Assembly (NCBI RefSeq): GCF_019924045.1
Contig: NZ_JAHXBN010000018.1
Span: 248,001 to 312,000, forward strand
Direction: 5' to 3'
DNA: 64,000 nt
From: Dyadobacter fermentans
GTDB lineage: Bacteria; Bacteroidota; Bacteroidia; Cytophagales; Spirosomataceae
Shown here: positions 46,042 to 55,860 of the stretch, piece after piece
Layout: each line of letters starts with the position of its first letter
Position numbering within the stretch: position 1 is the first letter of the stretch
Program-made: the position numbers and the translations under genes
The notes under the pieces: generated by a model
Seen by the model: only the letters and a program-made list of their open reading frames with translations
What the model was told of the DNA's origin: nothing
Database searches by the model: none

Positions 46042-48734
46042 GAGGTTGTGTTGGTTAGGATGCCTTTCGCAGGCCATGTGATACCCAATAGCGACGTCAG
46101 ATTGTACGGCAGCCCCGCCAGTCCTTCCGGCAACTCATTTTTCAGGATTACCGGCAGGTCAAAAACCTGGTCGCCGATACGCATTCTTAAAACAGCTCCT
46201 TCGGCGGTATGGAGGCGTTCGGCATCCAGGCTGTTCAGGGCAAGGTAGGGGCGCGGAGCCCGGCCTTCCACCGCCGGTGAGAGTACGCTGAGCTCGTCGG
46301 AACCGAAAATGTGCGCTAGCGGTACCAATGCCATTTCATTCTCCTGCCGCTCGAATGCAGACGGAATAGCGCTTTGAAAACCGTTTGAAAAGTGTATTCC
46401 TCCACCTAACAAGCGGACGCCCGGATCCCCGCCGCGTAATGGCCCGCCGGCTTCGCTCTGATATTTGTGAACCGATTGGCCCGAGTTCCAGCCCGGCGAC
46501 CAGTAAAAGGGGGTCAACGGGGCGGGTGGCATCCCGCGATAGCCTTCCATTGTAAATGAGAGCGGCGAATCGGTATCCTCCGGCGGCTTAGGTTCACTTA
46601 CCGCCACATTGGCCAGCATGGCGGTGCGGCCGCTGAACCGATGCGGCTCCCGGGGAATGCGCTGGCCGTTAATCCGGAAGTCGGACAGCGGCGCTGCCAT
46701 TTCCGCTCCTTTGAATTGGGGCATGGCACGCACGAGCTCTTCCAGCAGGTTATCCAGTTCCCGGAGCTCGTCGGGTTTGGTACCGTCGCGAAATTGCCGG
46801 AACTCGTCGAGCCAGCGCCAGCTTTCCCGGATGTGTTCGTTTTTTGGCATAAAAACCTGGAAAAAGCGCTGCGCACGCTCCTCGTTGTTGACGAGCGTGC
46901 CCTCTCCTTCCGCAAAAGTGGCCGTCGGGATCAGCACCGTTGCCATGCGGGCAGTGTCGTTTTCCTGGTGGTCGAGTACAATCGTGTTTTTAAATGCATT
47001 CAAAAACCGGTCGATCTCAGACCGTTCCGCCCGGCGGTACAAATCATTTTCCAGGATGACCGCCGTGGCGAAATTGCCGGTCTCCGCAGCTTTCATCGCC
47101 ATGGCCAGCGACGGCGCCTGCATCATCGCAAGCCCCGCGGAATTGCATTCGGGCATTACAAAACACATTGCGGCTTTCTTCTCCCCTTTTTCCAATGCCT
47201 GCCCGATCTGATAGGCGGCCTGAATAATGTCTTCATTAAAAAGTGATGTACCTGATACGATCAGCGGCCTTTCCGCCCTTTTCAGCAGATCCGCCATGCG
47301 CCGGGCCGATTCCAGTGCCCGGGCATCCATTCCTTGCGGCTCGGGTGCGCTATCATCAATATAGTGGGCAATAGCAAAACCCAAACGCGCAATATCTTCC
47401 GGCGCGGCATGAAGCGTACCCGACGCTACTTCGTCAAGTTTGGTATTGACAGGATATGCTATGAAAAGTTCTCCCTTTTCATCCTGAATCATCTCCCGCA
47501 CCGCAGCGTCGTTCCAAAGCGGGATGTTGGCCCCGGCTATTTTTTCGAGCGGTTTGATGCGCACTGCCTGCCTCAGTGCAAGCGCCAGCCTGGGGGCCGA
47601 ATTGGTCGGATCTTCGCCCAGTACCAGCGTCACATCGGCATATTCCGTTTCTTTCAGCGAGGGCGTATACATGTGCCCACTATGCTGGATTGCCAGTATT
47701 TTACGGAGCAGCAAGGCTTCGTTTTCAGGAATGCCCTGGTAAAAATGAGCTTCGCCTACCAGCCGCCGCAATGCGAAATTCGCTTCCAGCGAGGCGCGCG
47801 GCGAGCCGATACCGATCAGTTTGCCTTCGGTCAGGATGCCGCTCAGGTTTTCGAACAGGTTCCGGCCTTCCTTTTCAGAGCGGATAACCGGTTGCCTTAC
47901 CCTGCCGGGATCATTCACAAATTCATAGCCGTACCGGCCGCGGTCACAAATGAAATAGCCGTTGACGGCGCCATTGAACCGGTTGGTTATCTGCCGGAGC
48001 GCGCCATACCGTTCACCGGCGATGATATTGCACCCCAGGCTGCAATGCTGGCAAACCGACGGCGCCATGGTCATGTCCCATTTGCGGGTATAATGCTCTC
48101 GCAGAGTCTTATCGGTAAAAACGCCCGTAGGACAAACCTCGGCGAGGTTTCCGCTGAATTCGTTTTCAAGCACACCATCTTTTTCCCTTCCAAAATAGAC
48201 ATGGTTATGCGCTGCGAATACGTCCAGGTCTTTTCCTCCCGCATAATCCTTGTAAAACCGCACGCAGCGGTAACACTGGATGCAGCGGTTCATTTCGTGA
48301 TGCAGAAATGGCCCCAGGTACTGGTTCTGGTAAGTCCTTTTCGGGAACCTGAAACGCCGGTAAGCATGGCCTGTCATGACGGTCATATCCTGCAAATGGC
48401 ACGAGCCGCCCTCGTCGCACACCGCGCAGTCGTGCGGGTGATTGCTCATGAGCCATTCGATATTTTGCGACCGGAAATCGTGCGCGACGGTGTCATTTAC
48501 GGACAGGTACATATTATCCCGAACACCTTCCATACAGGCCATTACGAGGCGGCCGGTCTTGTCGTTTTCGTCCTTGAAGAGCTTGACGGCGCACTGGCGG
48601 CATGCTCCTACCGAGCCCATTGCGGGATGCCAGCAGAAATACGGCAGGTCGAGGCCCAGCGTGAGGCACGTTTCGAGCAGGTTTTTACCCGGCTTTACGT
48701 CATAAGGCTTCTGATCGATGTAAATGCGTACCAT
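46038..48734 (-). CDS. nuoG: NADH-quinone oxidoreductase subunit G
   Basis: Largest peripheral-arm subunit of complex I, 898 residues, carrying several iron-sulphur clusters. The N-terminal 2Fe-2S domain has CWHPAMGSVGACRQCAVKLF (about 34-53) and a last Cys in VMACMEG. The His-Cys 4Fe-4S segment is HPHDCAVCDEGGSCHLQDM (about 99-117). A ferredoxin-like part has CIQCYRCVRFYKDYAGG and CPTGVFTDKTL. An additional 4Fe-4S/molybdopterin-like entry, VCQHCSLGCNIIAGERYG (about 226-243), precedes a long degenerate molybdopterin-oxidoreductase domain that extends to about 690. The remaining C-terminal 200 residues resemble the C-terminal domain of that family. It follows nuoF by 6 bp. Confidence 0.96.
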   Translation of the reverse strand: MVRIYIDQKPYDVKPGKNLLETCLTLGLDLPYFCWHPAMGSVGACRQCAVKLFKDENDKTGRLVMACMEGVRDNMYLSVNDTVAHDFRSQNIEWLMSNHPHDCAVCDEGGSCHLQDMTVMTGHAYRRFRFPKRTYQNQYLGPFLHHEMNRCIQCYRCVRFYKDYAGGKDLDVFAAHNHVYFGREKDGVLENEFSGNLAEVCPTGVFTDKTLREHYTRKWDMTMAPSVCQHCSLGCNIIAGERYGALRQITNRFNGAVNGYFICDRGRYGYEFVNDPGRVRQPVIRSEKEGRNLFENLSGILTEGKLIGIGSPRASLEANFALRRLVGEAHFYQGIPENEALLLRKILAIQHSGHMYTPSLKETEYADVTLVLGEDPTNSAPRLALALRQAVRIKPLEKIAGANIPLWNDAAVREMIQDEKGELFIAYPVNTKLDEVASGTLHAAPEDIARLGFAIAHYIDDSAPEPQGMDARALESARRMADLLKRAERPLIVSGTSLFNEDIIQAAYQIGQALEKGEKKAAMCFVMPECNSAGLAMMQAPSLAMAMKAAETGNFATAVILENDLYRRAERSEIDRFLNAFKNTIVLDHQENDTARMATVLIPTATFAEGEGTLVNNEERAQRFFQVFMPKNEHIRESWRWLDEFRQFRDGTKPDELRELDNLLEELVRAMPQFKGAEMAAPLSDFRINGQRIPREPHRFSGRTAMLANVAVSEPKPPEDTDSPLSFTMEGYRGMPPAPLTPFYWSPGWNSGQSVHKYQSEAGGPLRGGDPGVRLLGGGIHFSNGFQSAIPSAFERQENEMALVPLAHIFGSDELSVLSPAVEGRAPRPYLALNSLDAERLHTAEGAVLRMRIGDQVFDLPVILKNELPEGLAGLPYNLTSLLGITWPAKGILTNTTS

Positions 48735-48740
48735 GATAAT

Positions 48741-50009
48741 TTACCGCCAGGGGCATTTTTTTTGATCGATGTGCTTTTCAAAATCCTCTCTGAAATATTT
48801 CAGCGCGCTTTGCAGCGGCTCCATCGCACCGGGCGCCAGCGCGCAGAATGTATTCCCCGGCCCCAACAGCCGCGTGTGCGTTTCAAGCAACTGCAAGTCC
48901 TCCGGCCTGCCTTCGCCGCGTTCGATGGAGAGCAATATCTTCTCCGTCCACGGCAAACCCTCCCGGCAGGGCGTACACCACCCGCATGACTCCTGCGCGA
49001 AGAAATGTTCGAGATTATGGACAAATCCCACCGGGCAAGTGTGGTCATCGAGAATGATCATCGTGCCGGTACCAAGCCTGCTACCGGCCGCGGCTACGGA
49101 TTTGTAGTCGAGGTTAATATCCAGATGCTCTTCCACGAGAAAGTCGGTGGAAGCACCTCCCGGCAATGCCCCTCTGAAACGATATCCGTTAGCCATTCCA
49201 CCGGCGCAATCCTCGATCAGCTCCCGCATGGAAACGCCCATCGGCAGCTCCCAGAGGCCAGGTCGTTTGACACGCCCGCTCACGCCGTAAATCTTCGTCC
49301 CGGCATCATTGCCTTTTCCCAGGCTTTTGAACCAGTCCGGCCCATTGTTGATGATGTGCGGGATATTGCAGAGTGTTTCGACGTTGTTGACGATCGTAGG
49401 TTTTCCAAACAGCCCGCTTACCTGCGGGAAAGGCGGTTTGGCCCTCGGCGTGGCCCTTTTGCCTTCCAATGCATTGAGCAAGGCAGTTTCTTCCCCGCAG
49501 ATGTAGCGACCGACGCCCGTATGCAGGTACATTTCCAGGTTGTAGCCCGTTCCCAGGATGTTTTTACCCAGATAACCCGCCGCATAGGCTTCCCCGATGG
49601 CGTGCGTGAGCAGCCGACCGGCTTTTTTATAAGCCCAGCGCAAAAAGATATACGAAATATTGGCCTGGATCGCGAAAGCCGAAATGATCATACCCTCGAT
49701 GAGCTGATGCGGGTTTCCCTCCATCAGCATCCGGTCCTTGAATGTTCCGGGCTCCATTTCATCGGCATTAGCGATCAGGTATTTGACCGGATAATGCCCG
49801 TTCATTGGCACAAAGCTCCATTTCATACCTGTGTTGAAACCCGCGCCGCCCCTGCCTTTCAAATCCGACGCCTGCACCGTGTTGGTGATCGACTCCGGCG
49901 ATAGCGAAAGTGCTTTCCTGAATGCCTGATAGCCCCCGTTCTTTTCATAATCACGGAGATTATAGCAGGGGCGATCGAAGCTGATATGCTGGGTAAGAGG
50001 CGTTTCCAT
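48741..50009 (-). CDS. nuoF: NADH-quinone oxidoreductase subunit F (NADH-binding)
   Basis: Flavoprotein subunit of complex I, 422 residues, which binds NADH and FMN and carries 4Fe-4S cluster N3. The NADH-binding glycine loop is seen in LKGRGGAGFNTGMKWSFVPM (about residues 50-69), followed by LIANADEMEPGTFKDRMLM (FMN site), YICGEETALLNALEGKRATP and PPFPQVSGLFGKPTIVNNVE. The cluster motif is ESCGWCTPCREGLPWTEKIL (about 341-360) with the fourth Cys in FCALAPGAMEPLQSAL. All expected ligands are present, so this complex I can be expected to oxidise NADH itself. It starts 4 bp after nuoE. Confidence 0.97.
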   Translation of the reverse strand: METPLTQHISFDRPCYNLRDYEKNGGYQAFRKALSLSPESITNTVQASDLKGRGGAGFNTGMKWSFVPMNGHYPVKYLIANADEMEPGTFKDRMLMEGNPHQLIEGMIISAFAIQANISYIFLRWAYKKAGRLLTHAIGEAYAAGYLGKNILGTGYNLEMYLHTGVGRYICGEETALLNALEGKRATPRAKPPFPQVSGLFGKPTIVNNVETLCNIPHIINNGPDWFKSLGKGNDAGTKIYGVSGRVKRPGLWELPMGVSMRELIEDCAGGMANGYRFRGALPGGASTDFLVEEHLDINLDYKSVAAAGSRLGTGTMIILDDHTCPVGFVHNLEHFFAQESCGWCTPCREGLPWTEKILLSIERGEGRPEDLQLLETHTRLLGPGNTFCALAPGAMEPLQSALKYFREDFEKHIDQKKCPWR

Positions 50010-50013
50010 GGCA

Positions 50014-50493
50014 TCAGTGGTATCGGTCCAGTATCTCGTCCAGATTTTCTTCCGTCAGGTCACGGAACAGCTCGTTGTTGATCATCAGCGCGGGCGCGTG
50101 ATCACAGGTACCCAGGCAGGCATTAGGCAGAAGCGTGAACCGGCCGTCAGAGGTCGTTTGCCCGAAGCTAATGCCCAGCCTGTCTCGTATTTGCCCGTAT
50201 ATTTTTTCATAACCCATCACATAACAACTAATGCTGTCGCAAAGCAGAATGACATTTCTGCCGACAGGCCTTCTGAAAACGAGGTTGTAAAAAGTAGCCA
50301 CGCTGTCGAGCTCTTCCGGCGATATTTCCAGGTAACCGGCGATGGCTTGCAGGCTGTCGTCGGAGATCCATCCGCGGTGGTGCTGCACGATTTTGAGCGC
50401 TTCGATAGCCGCCGCACGCCGCATAGGTACGAGCGCGATCTCATGGTCAATCTCCGCCATTTCTTCGGGTGTGAGTGTCTCCTGGGCGATCAT
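50014..50493 (-). CDS. nuoE: NADH-quinone oxidoreductase subunit E
   Basis: Thioredoxin-like 2Fe-2S subunit of complex I, 159 residues, partner of NuoF. An N-terminal helical bundle (RRAAAIEALKIVQHHRGWIS, LQAIAGYLEISPEELDSVAT) is followed by FYNLVFRRPVGRNVILLC. The four cluster Cys are in LLCDSISCYVMG (C-x4-C, about residues 81-92) and LPNACLGTCDHAPALMINN (C-x3-C, about 122-140). The spacing is standard, and so is the C-terminus (ELFRDLTEENLDEIL). It lies 18 bp after nuoCD and 4 bp before nuoF. Confidence 0.97.
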   Translation of the reverse strand: MIAQETLTPEEMAEIDHEIALVPMRRAAAIEALKIVQHHRGWISDDSLQAIAGYLEISPEELDSVATFYNLVFRRPVGRNVILLCDSISCYVMGYEKIYGQIRDRLGISFGQTTSDGRFTLLPNACLGTCDHAPALMINNELFRDLTEENLDEILDRYH

Positions 50494-50511
50494 GACAAAA
50501 TAGTTTGTTGA

Positions 50512-52269
50512 TTATCGGTCTATATCAGCCAAAACATAATCGATACTGCCGAGAATGGACAGCAGGTCGGCCACCGTGTAACCCTTACTGATATACGGAA
50601 GCATTTGCATGTGCGGAAACGACGGAGTCCGGATTCTGACACGGTATGCCGACGTGCTTCCGTCGCTGGTCAGGTAATAACTATTGGCGCCTTTGGTGGC
50701 CTCGATACAGCTCATCGCTTCGCCGGCGGGGATCACTGGTCCCCAGCTCACATTGAGGAAATGCGTAATGAGCGTCTCAATGTCCTGCATCGTGTTTTTC
50801 TTAATGGGCGGCGTCGTGAGCGGGTGGTCCGACTTGTAGGGTCCTTCCGGCATGTTGTTCAGGCATTGCTCAACGATTTTCAGGCTCTGCCACATTTCCT
50901 GCACCCGCACCTGCGCACGGTCGTAACAGTCGCCGTTTTGGGCGGTAGGAATGTCGAAATCAAAGTTTTCGTAACCCGAATAGGGTTGTTTTTTCCTGAA
51001 ATCCCATTCAAACCCGCAGGCACGCAGTCCCGGGCCGGTTACGCCCCACTCGATCGCTTCTTCGAGTGTGTATATGCCAATGCCTACGGTGCGGGCCTGG
51101 AAAATGCTGTTACGCATCACCATCTGGTCGTATTCCCGGAGGCGTTTGGGAAAGTAATCGACAAAATCGCGCACCAGCTTGTCCCAGCCGGCGGGCAGGT
51201 CCTGTGCCACGCCGCCGATGCGAAACCAGTTGGGGTGCATTCTCGCGCCGCAAATGGCTTCAATAATATCAAATATCTTTTCCCGGTCGGTAAACATGTA
51301 AAATACCGGCGAGAGCTGCCCGAGGTCCTGGGCAAATGTACCATACCACACCAGGTGGCTGGCAATGCGGAACAGCTCACACAGCATTACCCGTATCACT
51401 TCGACGCGTGGGGGTACCCGGATGCCCGCCAGCTTTTCCACCGCGAGCAGATAGGCCAGGTTGTTCATCACGCCACCCAGGTAGTCCACCCGGTCGGTAT
51501 AGGGTATGTAGGTGTGCCAGGACTGACGTTCACCCATTTTCTCGGCCCCGCGGTGATGGAAGCCGATATCAGGTACAGCGTCGACGATGTCCTCGCCGTC
51601 GAGCTGCAAAATTATGCGGAGCACGCCGTGCGTGCCGGGGTGCTGCGGCCCGAGGTTCAGGAACATGAAGTCGGCATCTTCGCTATGCCTTTTCAAACCC
51701 CATTCTTCGGGATTGAATTGCAATGCTTCCTGCTCCCGGTCCTGTTTTTCCTCCCATAGCCGGAAGGGGCCCATTTCGGTCGCGCGGGCGGGATGTTCTT
51801 TTCTCAAAGGGTGCCCGTTCCAGGTTAACGGCATCAATATACGTCGCAGGTGCGGATGGCCTTCGAACCGTATCCCGAACATATCGAAGACTTCCCTTTC
51901 GTACCAGTTTGCGTTTTTCCAAAGCGCGCAAACCGACGGCAGGGACGGGTACTCGCCGTGCAAGGCTACTTTAATGCGGATGAACCGGTTCCGACCGAAC
52001 GAGAGCAAATGGTAAATGACTGTAAAATCCGGTGGTACAGACCCGTTCAGCGCCGCTTTCGCCCTGCTACGCTCATCAATGGCGCTGAGATCGAAAAGCA
52101 TGCCGAATGGCCGGGGAATACCCGTTTTCAGGTGCGTCAGTAAAGCTACTACCTGCTCTTTTTTGACGCGCAGCGTAGTAACCCCGTCCGTGTTTATTTC
52201 TATTTTAAAAGCTGATTCGCCCAATGCGGCCCTCAGCGCATCTTCAAGACCGGAATCGATATCTTCCAT
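50512..52269 (-). CDS. nuoCD: NADH-quinone oxidoreductase fused subunit C/D
   Basis: Fusion of the 30-kDa (NuoC) and 49-kDa (NuoD) subunits of complex I, 585 residues. The ATG at 52267-52269 ([20 protein letters not shown]) is used, 1 bp after the nuoB stop; the TTG further upstream lies inside nuoB. NuoC covers about 1-180, with [20 protein letters not shown] and [20 protein letters not shown]. NuoD covers about 205-585 with [20 protein letters not shown] (quinone-site His), [39 protein letters not shown] and the terminal [18 protein letters not shown]. The linker includes [20 protein letters not shown]. The same fusion is known from Escherichia and others. Confidence 0.97.
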   Translation of the reverse strand: MEDIDSGLEDALRAALGESAFKIEINTDGVTTLRVKKEQVVALLTHLKTGIPRPFGMLFDLSAIDERSRAKAALNGSVPPDFTVIYHLLSFGRNRFIRIKVALHGEYPSLPSVCALWKNANWYEREVFDMFGIRFEGHPHLRRILMPLTWNGHPLRKEHPARATEMGPFRLWEEKQDREQEALQFNPEEWGLKRHSEDADFMFLNLGPQHPGTHGVLRIILQLDGEDIVDAVPDIGFHHRGAEKMGERQSWHTYIPYTDRVDYLGGVMNNLAYLLAVEKLAGIRVPPRVEVIRVMLCELFRIASHLVWYGTFAQDLGQLSPVFYMFTDREKIFDIIEAICGARMHPNWFRIGGVAQDLPAGWDKLVRDFVDYFPKRLREYDQMVMRNSIFQARTVGIGIYTLEEAIEWGVTGPGLRACGFEWDFRKKQPYSGYENFDFDIPTAQNGDCYDRAQVRVQEMWQSLKIVEQCLNNMPEGPYKSDHPLTTPPIKKNTMQDIETLITHFLNVSWGPVIPAGEAMSCIEATKGANSYYLTSDGSTSAYRVRIRTPSFPHMQMLPYISKGYTVADLLSILGSIDYVLADIDR

Positions 52270-52270
52270 G

Positions 52271-52909
52271 TCAAACAGTGTCAGGCGTACGAAAATCAAC
52301 GACCTTCTTCCTCTCCTCTTGCTTTTCCATGCGCATTACAGGCTTTTCGGGCCTGATGACGCCCTGGGGACCAATCGCCCAGCTCAATGGCCTCTGCTCC
52401 TTCCCGACCGATTCGGATAGCAGCATCAGTCCTTGCATAAACGCGTCGGGCCGCGGCGGGCAGCCCGGTACATACACATCCACGGGAAGGAATTTATCTA
52501 CCCCCTGTACCACACTGTAGATATCGTACATCCCGCCCGAATTAGCGCACGAACCCATGGAAATCACCCATTTGGGTTCCATCATCTGCTCGTGCAGCCG
52601 CTTGATAATCGGCGCCATTTTCACGAAAACGGTACCCGCGATCACCATCACATCGGCTTCCCGGGGCGTTCCCCGGATCACCTCCGCGCCGAATCTCGCC
52701 ACATCATATTTGCTCGTAATGCTGGTGGCCATTTCTACAAAACAGCATGACAGCCCGAAATGAAACGGCCACATGGAGTTTCGCCGGCCCCACGCCAGCA
52801 GGTCCTGGACAGTCGTGAGCATGACGCTCTGCCCCACAGCCTCTTCGAATGAACCCGTTCCCTGCGTCGCCGTCGTGGGATCGGACGGTTTACTTAGCCA
52901 CCAGTTCAT
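52271..52909 (-). CDS. nuoB: NADH-quinone oxidoreductase subunit B
   Basis: Iron-sulphur subunit of complex I that carries the terminal cluster N2 and passes electrons to quinone, 212 residues. All four ligands are present: the tandem Cys in [20 protein letters not shown] (about residues 52-71), the third in [20 protein letters not shown] (about 118-137) and the fourth in [20 protein letters not shown]. The N-terminal 40 residues and the C-terminal 40 residues (rich in Glu, Arg and Lys) are variable. It begins inside the end of nuoA (20-nt overlap). Confidence 0.97.
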   Translation of the reverse strand: MNWWLSKPSDPTTATQGTGSFEEAVGQSVMLTTVQDLLAWGRRNSMWPFHFGLSCCFVEMATSITSKYDVARFGAEVIRGTPREADVMVIAGTVFVKMAPIIKRLHEQMMEPKWVISMGSCANSGGMYDIYSVVQGVDKFLPVDVYVPGCPPRPDAFMQGLMLLSESVGKEQRPLSWAIGPQGVIRPEKPVMRMEKQEERKKVVDFRTPDTV

Positions 52910-53339
52910 GGTATGCCTGCCCTTTGGGCATTTTGCGGTAAGCTTTGAGGATTTTCTTCCCGTCGGGCCCGAAGTTCAATGCACCGATGCTCCATTCGTA
53001 GATCAGCACGGCGAACAGTAACCCTATAAAAATACAAATGCCGAGGTACCCTGGCCACCCGAGTTCACGGAATGCCAGAGCCCACAGCACGATAAATACC
53101 ACCTCGATATCGAATATGACAAACATCATCGCGATCAGATAGAACTGCGCCGAGAAACGCAGCCGCGCGGAGCCCGTTTCAAGAATCCCCGATTCATAGG
53201 GCTGCTCGGACGCCGCTGTGCGATGCCGTTGACCGAGAAAGTAAGAAAGCGAAATAATCAATGTCAATAATGCAAAAACCAGTAAAGTATATAGCCAAAA
53301 AGGCCATCCTGGCGTGCCAGACGCATTTAAACGATCCAT
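52890..53339 (-). CDS. nuoA: NADH-quinone oxidoreductase subunit A
   Basis: Membrane subunit of complex I, 149 residues with three transmembrane helices. The ATG at 53337-53339 ([20 protein letters not shown]) is used rather than the TTG two codons upstream. The conserved loop [20 protein letters not shown] (about residues 48-67), with the acidic and Gly-Ser/Arg-Phe signature near the quinone tunnel, is followed by [20 protein letters not shown], whose F-D-I-E-V-x-F is the family hallmark. It is the first gene of the 13-gene nuo operon (A-B-CD-E-F-G-H-I-J-K-L-M-N), so the operon promoter should lie in the 95-bp gap before the CBS-domain gene, or upstream of that gene. Confidence 0.97.
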   Translation of the reverse strand: MDRLNASGTPGWPFWLYTLLVFALLTLIISLSYFLGQRHRTAASEQPYESGILETGSARLRFSAQFYLIAMMFVIFDIEVVFIVLWALAFRELGWPGYLGICIFIGLLFAVLIYEWSIGALNFGPDGKKILKAYRKMPKGQAYHELVAK

Positions 53340-53434
53340 AAGCAATCCAATTTAGAAAACGTGAACAGCAGAAGAACTGTATTCTCTCAGATTGGCGTGA
53401 TAAAATGGGTAAGATGTTGGAAGTGAAGAAATGC

Positions 53435-53866
53435 TCAGATGCCCGTAATGTAATGTTTCAGGTTGTCGATCACGTATTCCTGATCTTCGATGATGAATTT
53501 GACTACGTCTCCAATGGAAATGATACCTGTGAGTTGTTCGTCGTCGATAACCGGGAGATGCCTGATAAATTTGTCGGTCATGCAAGCCATGCAGTCTTCA
53601 ATAGTTGTATCCGAAGATACCGTCAGGGGATTACTTGTCATGATTTCCCCTACCAATAAATCTTTAGAGGCCTTACCTCTCAGGATAACTTTACGTGCGT
53701 AATCCCTTTCTGTGAAGATTCCAACGACCCGTTGCTGCTCCATTACCAGCAACGCGCCGATGTTTTTTTCAGCCATCAGTTCCAGAGCTTCGAAAACAGT
53801 GTTGTCCGGCCGAATGGACACTGGTCCTGTCTTCTTTGTTTCGAGAATATTTCTGACTTTCCCCAT
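53435..53866 (-). CDS. CBS-domain protein
   Basis: Soluble protein of 143 residues made of two CBS domains, which together form a Bateman module that binds adenine nucleotides (AMP, ATP, NAD-like ligands). CBS1 is about residues 10-65 (VSIRPDNTVFEALELMAEKN, IGALLVMEQQRVVGIFTERD) and CBS2 about 75-133 (LTVSSDTTIEDCMACMTDKF, HLPVIDDEQLTGIISIGDVV). The second ends in the G-I-x-S-x-x-D phosphate-binding motif form GIISIGDVV and the first in GIFTERDYARK, both of nucleotide-binding type. It lies 95 bp upstream of nuoA in the same direction. A role as energy sensor for respiration is an attractive but unproven inference. Confidence 0.92.
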   Translation of the reverse strand: MGKVRNILETKKTGPVSIRPDNTVFEALELMAEKNIGALLVMEQQRVVGIFTERDYARKVILRGKASKDLLVGEIMTSNPLTVSSDTTIEDCMACMTDKFIRHLPVIDDEQLTGIISIGDVVKFIIEDQEYVIDNLKHYITGI

Positions 53867-53983
53867 AATTAGCTCCCGCCTCCAAACGGATTCAGCGATA
53901 AATTTTGGTTAACATAAATATATTCACCAAATCATTAAAAAGCTAATATTCAAGCATTTTTTTATATTTTTTCATGAATACCC

Positions 53984-54325
53984 CTACTCGCTCCAGACCG
54001 CCAGCACATTGCCGTCCGGATCGGCGAAATGGAACCTTCTGCCGCCCGGGAAGGAGAAAATCTCCACGGTGATGGCGCCTCCGGCGGCAATGACTTTGTC
54101 CTGTATGCCTTCCAGGTCTTTCGTGTACAGTACTACCAGCGGGTTTCCCCCTGCCGCCGCCTCCGCATTCCGGTGAAAGCCGCCCGATAGCGCGCCGTCT
54201 TCAAAAGCAGTGTAGTCGTCGCCGTAATCGGTGAAGGTCCAGCCGAAGGCATTGCTGTAAAACGCCTTGACGACGTCTATACGCTTGCAATTGAATTCGA
54301 TGTAATTGATGGATGTCCGGCTCAT
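53984..54325 (-). CDS. VOC-family (glyoxalase-like) protein
   Basis: Single-domain vicinal-oxygen-chelate protein of 113 residues. The first half is SINYIEFNCKRIDVVKAFYS, NAFGWTFTDYGDDYTAFEDG, with Glu-9 a likely contact. The second half is PLVVLYTKDLEGIQDKVIAA and ending HFADPDGNVLAVWSE. The pattern (FNC-x-D/x, YTAFEDG-x-x-x-GGF, F-x-DPDGN-x-LA-x-W) matches the YycE/bleomycin-resistance-like subgroup common in Bacteroidota, whose substrates are mostly unknown. It is a single-gene unit, divergent from the Tat-exported protein to its right. Confidence 0.87.
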   Translation of the reverse strand: MSRTSINYIEFNCKRIDVVKAFYSNAFGWTFTDYGDDYTAFEDGALSGGFHRNAEAAAGGNPLVVLYTKDLEGIQDKVIAAGGAITVEIFSFPGGRRFHFADPDGNVLAVWSE

Positions 54326-54494
54326 GGTTCTTAGAATTTTGGTGAAGATCTTTTTTCCGCAAATGTATCACGGTGTTTCGCTGCTTCAAACGATTTGCCC
54401 GAGCGTTATATCCATATTTTTTGCATCAAAAGGGTATTCGGCGACATTTTTCGGCTCTTTAAGACAATTCCTAAACATTGCAACCTTAAAGATC

Positions 54495-55811
54495 ATGGAA
54501 AAGAAACAAGCCGTTCCTTCACTCCTGACCAGGCGTGAAATGCTCGGCATTACCGGCATCGCCGGTTTGACCGCTTTGACAGGCATCAAAGCCGATGCCG
54601 CTCCGCGTACCGCCCAGGTCAAACCGCGCATCGCGTGCCTCGTCACTTACTGGGGCGCAACGAGGTCCCATGCCGACTGGATCATTGCCAAGCTGATGGA
54701 CGGCTACTGGTGGCAGGGCGCCCACACGCCTTCGGGAATCGAGGTGGTGTCGGTTTACATTCACCAGTTCGACACCAGCCTGCTGGGCCAGAAAGTGTGT
54801 AAATCCAAAAACGTTCCGATCTTCAAAACCGTCGGAGAGGCCGTTACGCTGGGTGGAAAGGACCTCGCTGTCGATGGCGTGGTGATCGTAGGAGAACATG
54901 GTGATTACGCGACCACGCTCAAAGGGCAGTGGATGCTGCCGCGCTGGTGGATTTACCAGCAGGTGATCCGGGTTTTCGAGCAGAGCAAGCGCTCGGTACC
55001 TGTTTTTAATGATAAACACCTTTCATACAGCTGGGACGAAGCCAAATGGATGTTCGATAAATCGCGCGAACTGAATTTCCCGTTGACGGGTGGCTCATCC
55101 ATTCCCGTCCACTATCGCAAGCCCGATATTGAAATCGATATCGACACGCCTATCAAGGCGTCCGTGATGCTCGGCGGCGCGCCGGACGAGGGTGCACTCT
55201 TCCATTGCGTCGACGTGTTGCAGGCATTTGTGGAACGCCGGAAAGGCGGCGAGACAGGCGTAAAATCGGTGCAATGCATCCGCGGACCGGAAACCTGGAC
55301 ATGGACGGAAAAGAATCCCTGGGCGGCGAAGCTCCTTGAATCCGTTCGCGCCAATATGGACCTCAAACCCGGACATTTTCAGGCTATCGAAAAACCGAAT
55401 GTCTGCATCGTCGAATATAACGATGGTACGAAAGCAGCCATTTACAATGCCCGGGAAGTCGGCTGGACCTACGCTGCGGAGATCCAGGGACATAAGGAGC
55501 CCACGATCATTTCGATGCTTGAATGGCCGGGGCCGTTTTCACAATACCATGCATCCAACTCGCAGCCGCACTGGATCGTGGAAACGATGGTAACCAAAAA
55601 AGAGCCATTCAACGCGGAGCGGCTGCTTTTGTCGAGCGGCATTACCGCATTTAATATGGAATCCAACTGGCAGAACGGGGTCTACTCGCCCGTCGGCCGC
55701 CGCATCGAAACGCCGTTCATGAACATGACCTACCGCTCCACGCGCGGCGCCCAGTTCAACAAAGGCGAGCGGCCACCGAACGTGCCGTATATGCGGGGAT
55801 TTGCGGAGTAA
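54495..55811 (+). CDS. Tat-exported conserved protein of unknown function
   Basis: Protein of 438 residues starting at the ATG at 54495. A Tat-type leader is visible: LLTRREMLGITGIAGLTALT, with TRREML as the twin-arginine motif. The mature part begins RIACLVTYWGATRSHADWII. Its first 200 residues alternate beta strands and helices (VEVVSVYIHQ-like GIEVVSVYIHQFD, VDGVVIVGEHGDYATTLKGQ, VPVFNDKHLSYSWDEAKWMF), reminiscent of the Rossmann half of Gfo/Idh/MocA proteins but without their GxGxxG loop. The second half (WPGPFSQYHASNSQPHWIVE) has no known motif. Relatives seem to be exported proteins in Bacteroidota and Planctomycetes; no function is known to me. EHGDY and NDKH are candidates for functional residues. 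It stands alone. Confidence 0.7.
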   Translation: MEKKQAVPSLLTRREMLGITGIAGLTALTGIKADAAPRTAQVKPRIACLVTYWGATRSHADWIIAKLMDGYWWQGAHTPSGIEVVSVYIHQFDTSLLGQKVCKSKNVPIFKTVGEAVTLGGKDLAVDGVVIVGEHGDYATTLKGQWMLPRWWIYQQVIRVFEQSKRSVPVFNDKHLSYSWDEAKWMFDKSRELNFPLTGGSSIPVHYRKPDIEIDIDTPIKASVMLGGAPDEGALFHCVDVLQAFVERRKGGETGVKSVQCIRGPETWTWTEKNPWAAKLLESVRANMDLKPGHFQAIEKPNVCIVEYNDGTKAAIYNAREVGWTYAAEIQGHKEPTIISMLEWPGPFSQYHASNSQPHWIVETMVTKKEPFNAERLLLSSGITAFNMESNWQNGVYSPVGRRIETPFMNMTYRSTRGAQFNKGERPPNVPYMRGFAE

Positions 55812-55860
55812 ATTTGAATGAGTGGATAAGCCGTCGTGGAACGGAGCATGATCGAATAAA

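Noticed and set aside
47334..48989. 551-codon open frame on the plus strand opposite nuoG
   Set aside because: It lies antisense to a certain gene, its composition is skewed to Arg, Gln and His as expected of a shadow frame, and no family motif is seen.
50605..51759. 384-codon open frame opposite nuoCD
   Set aside because: Antisense to a conserved complex I gene, with no independent features.
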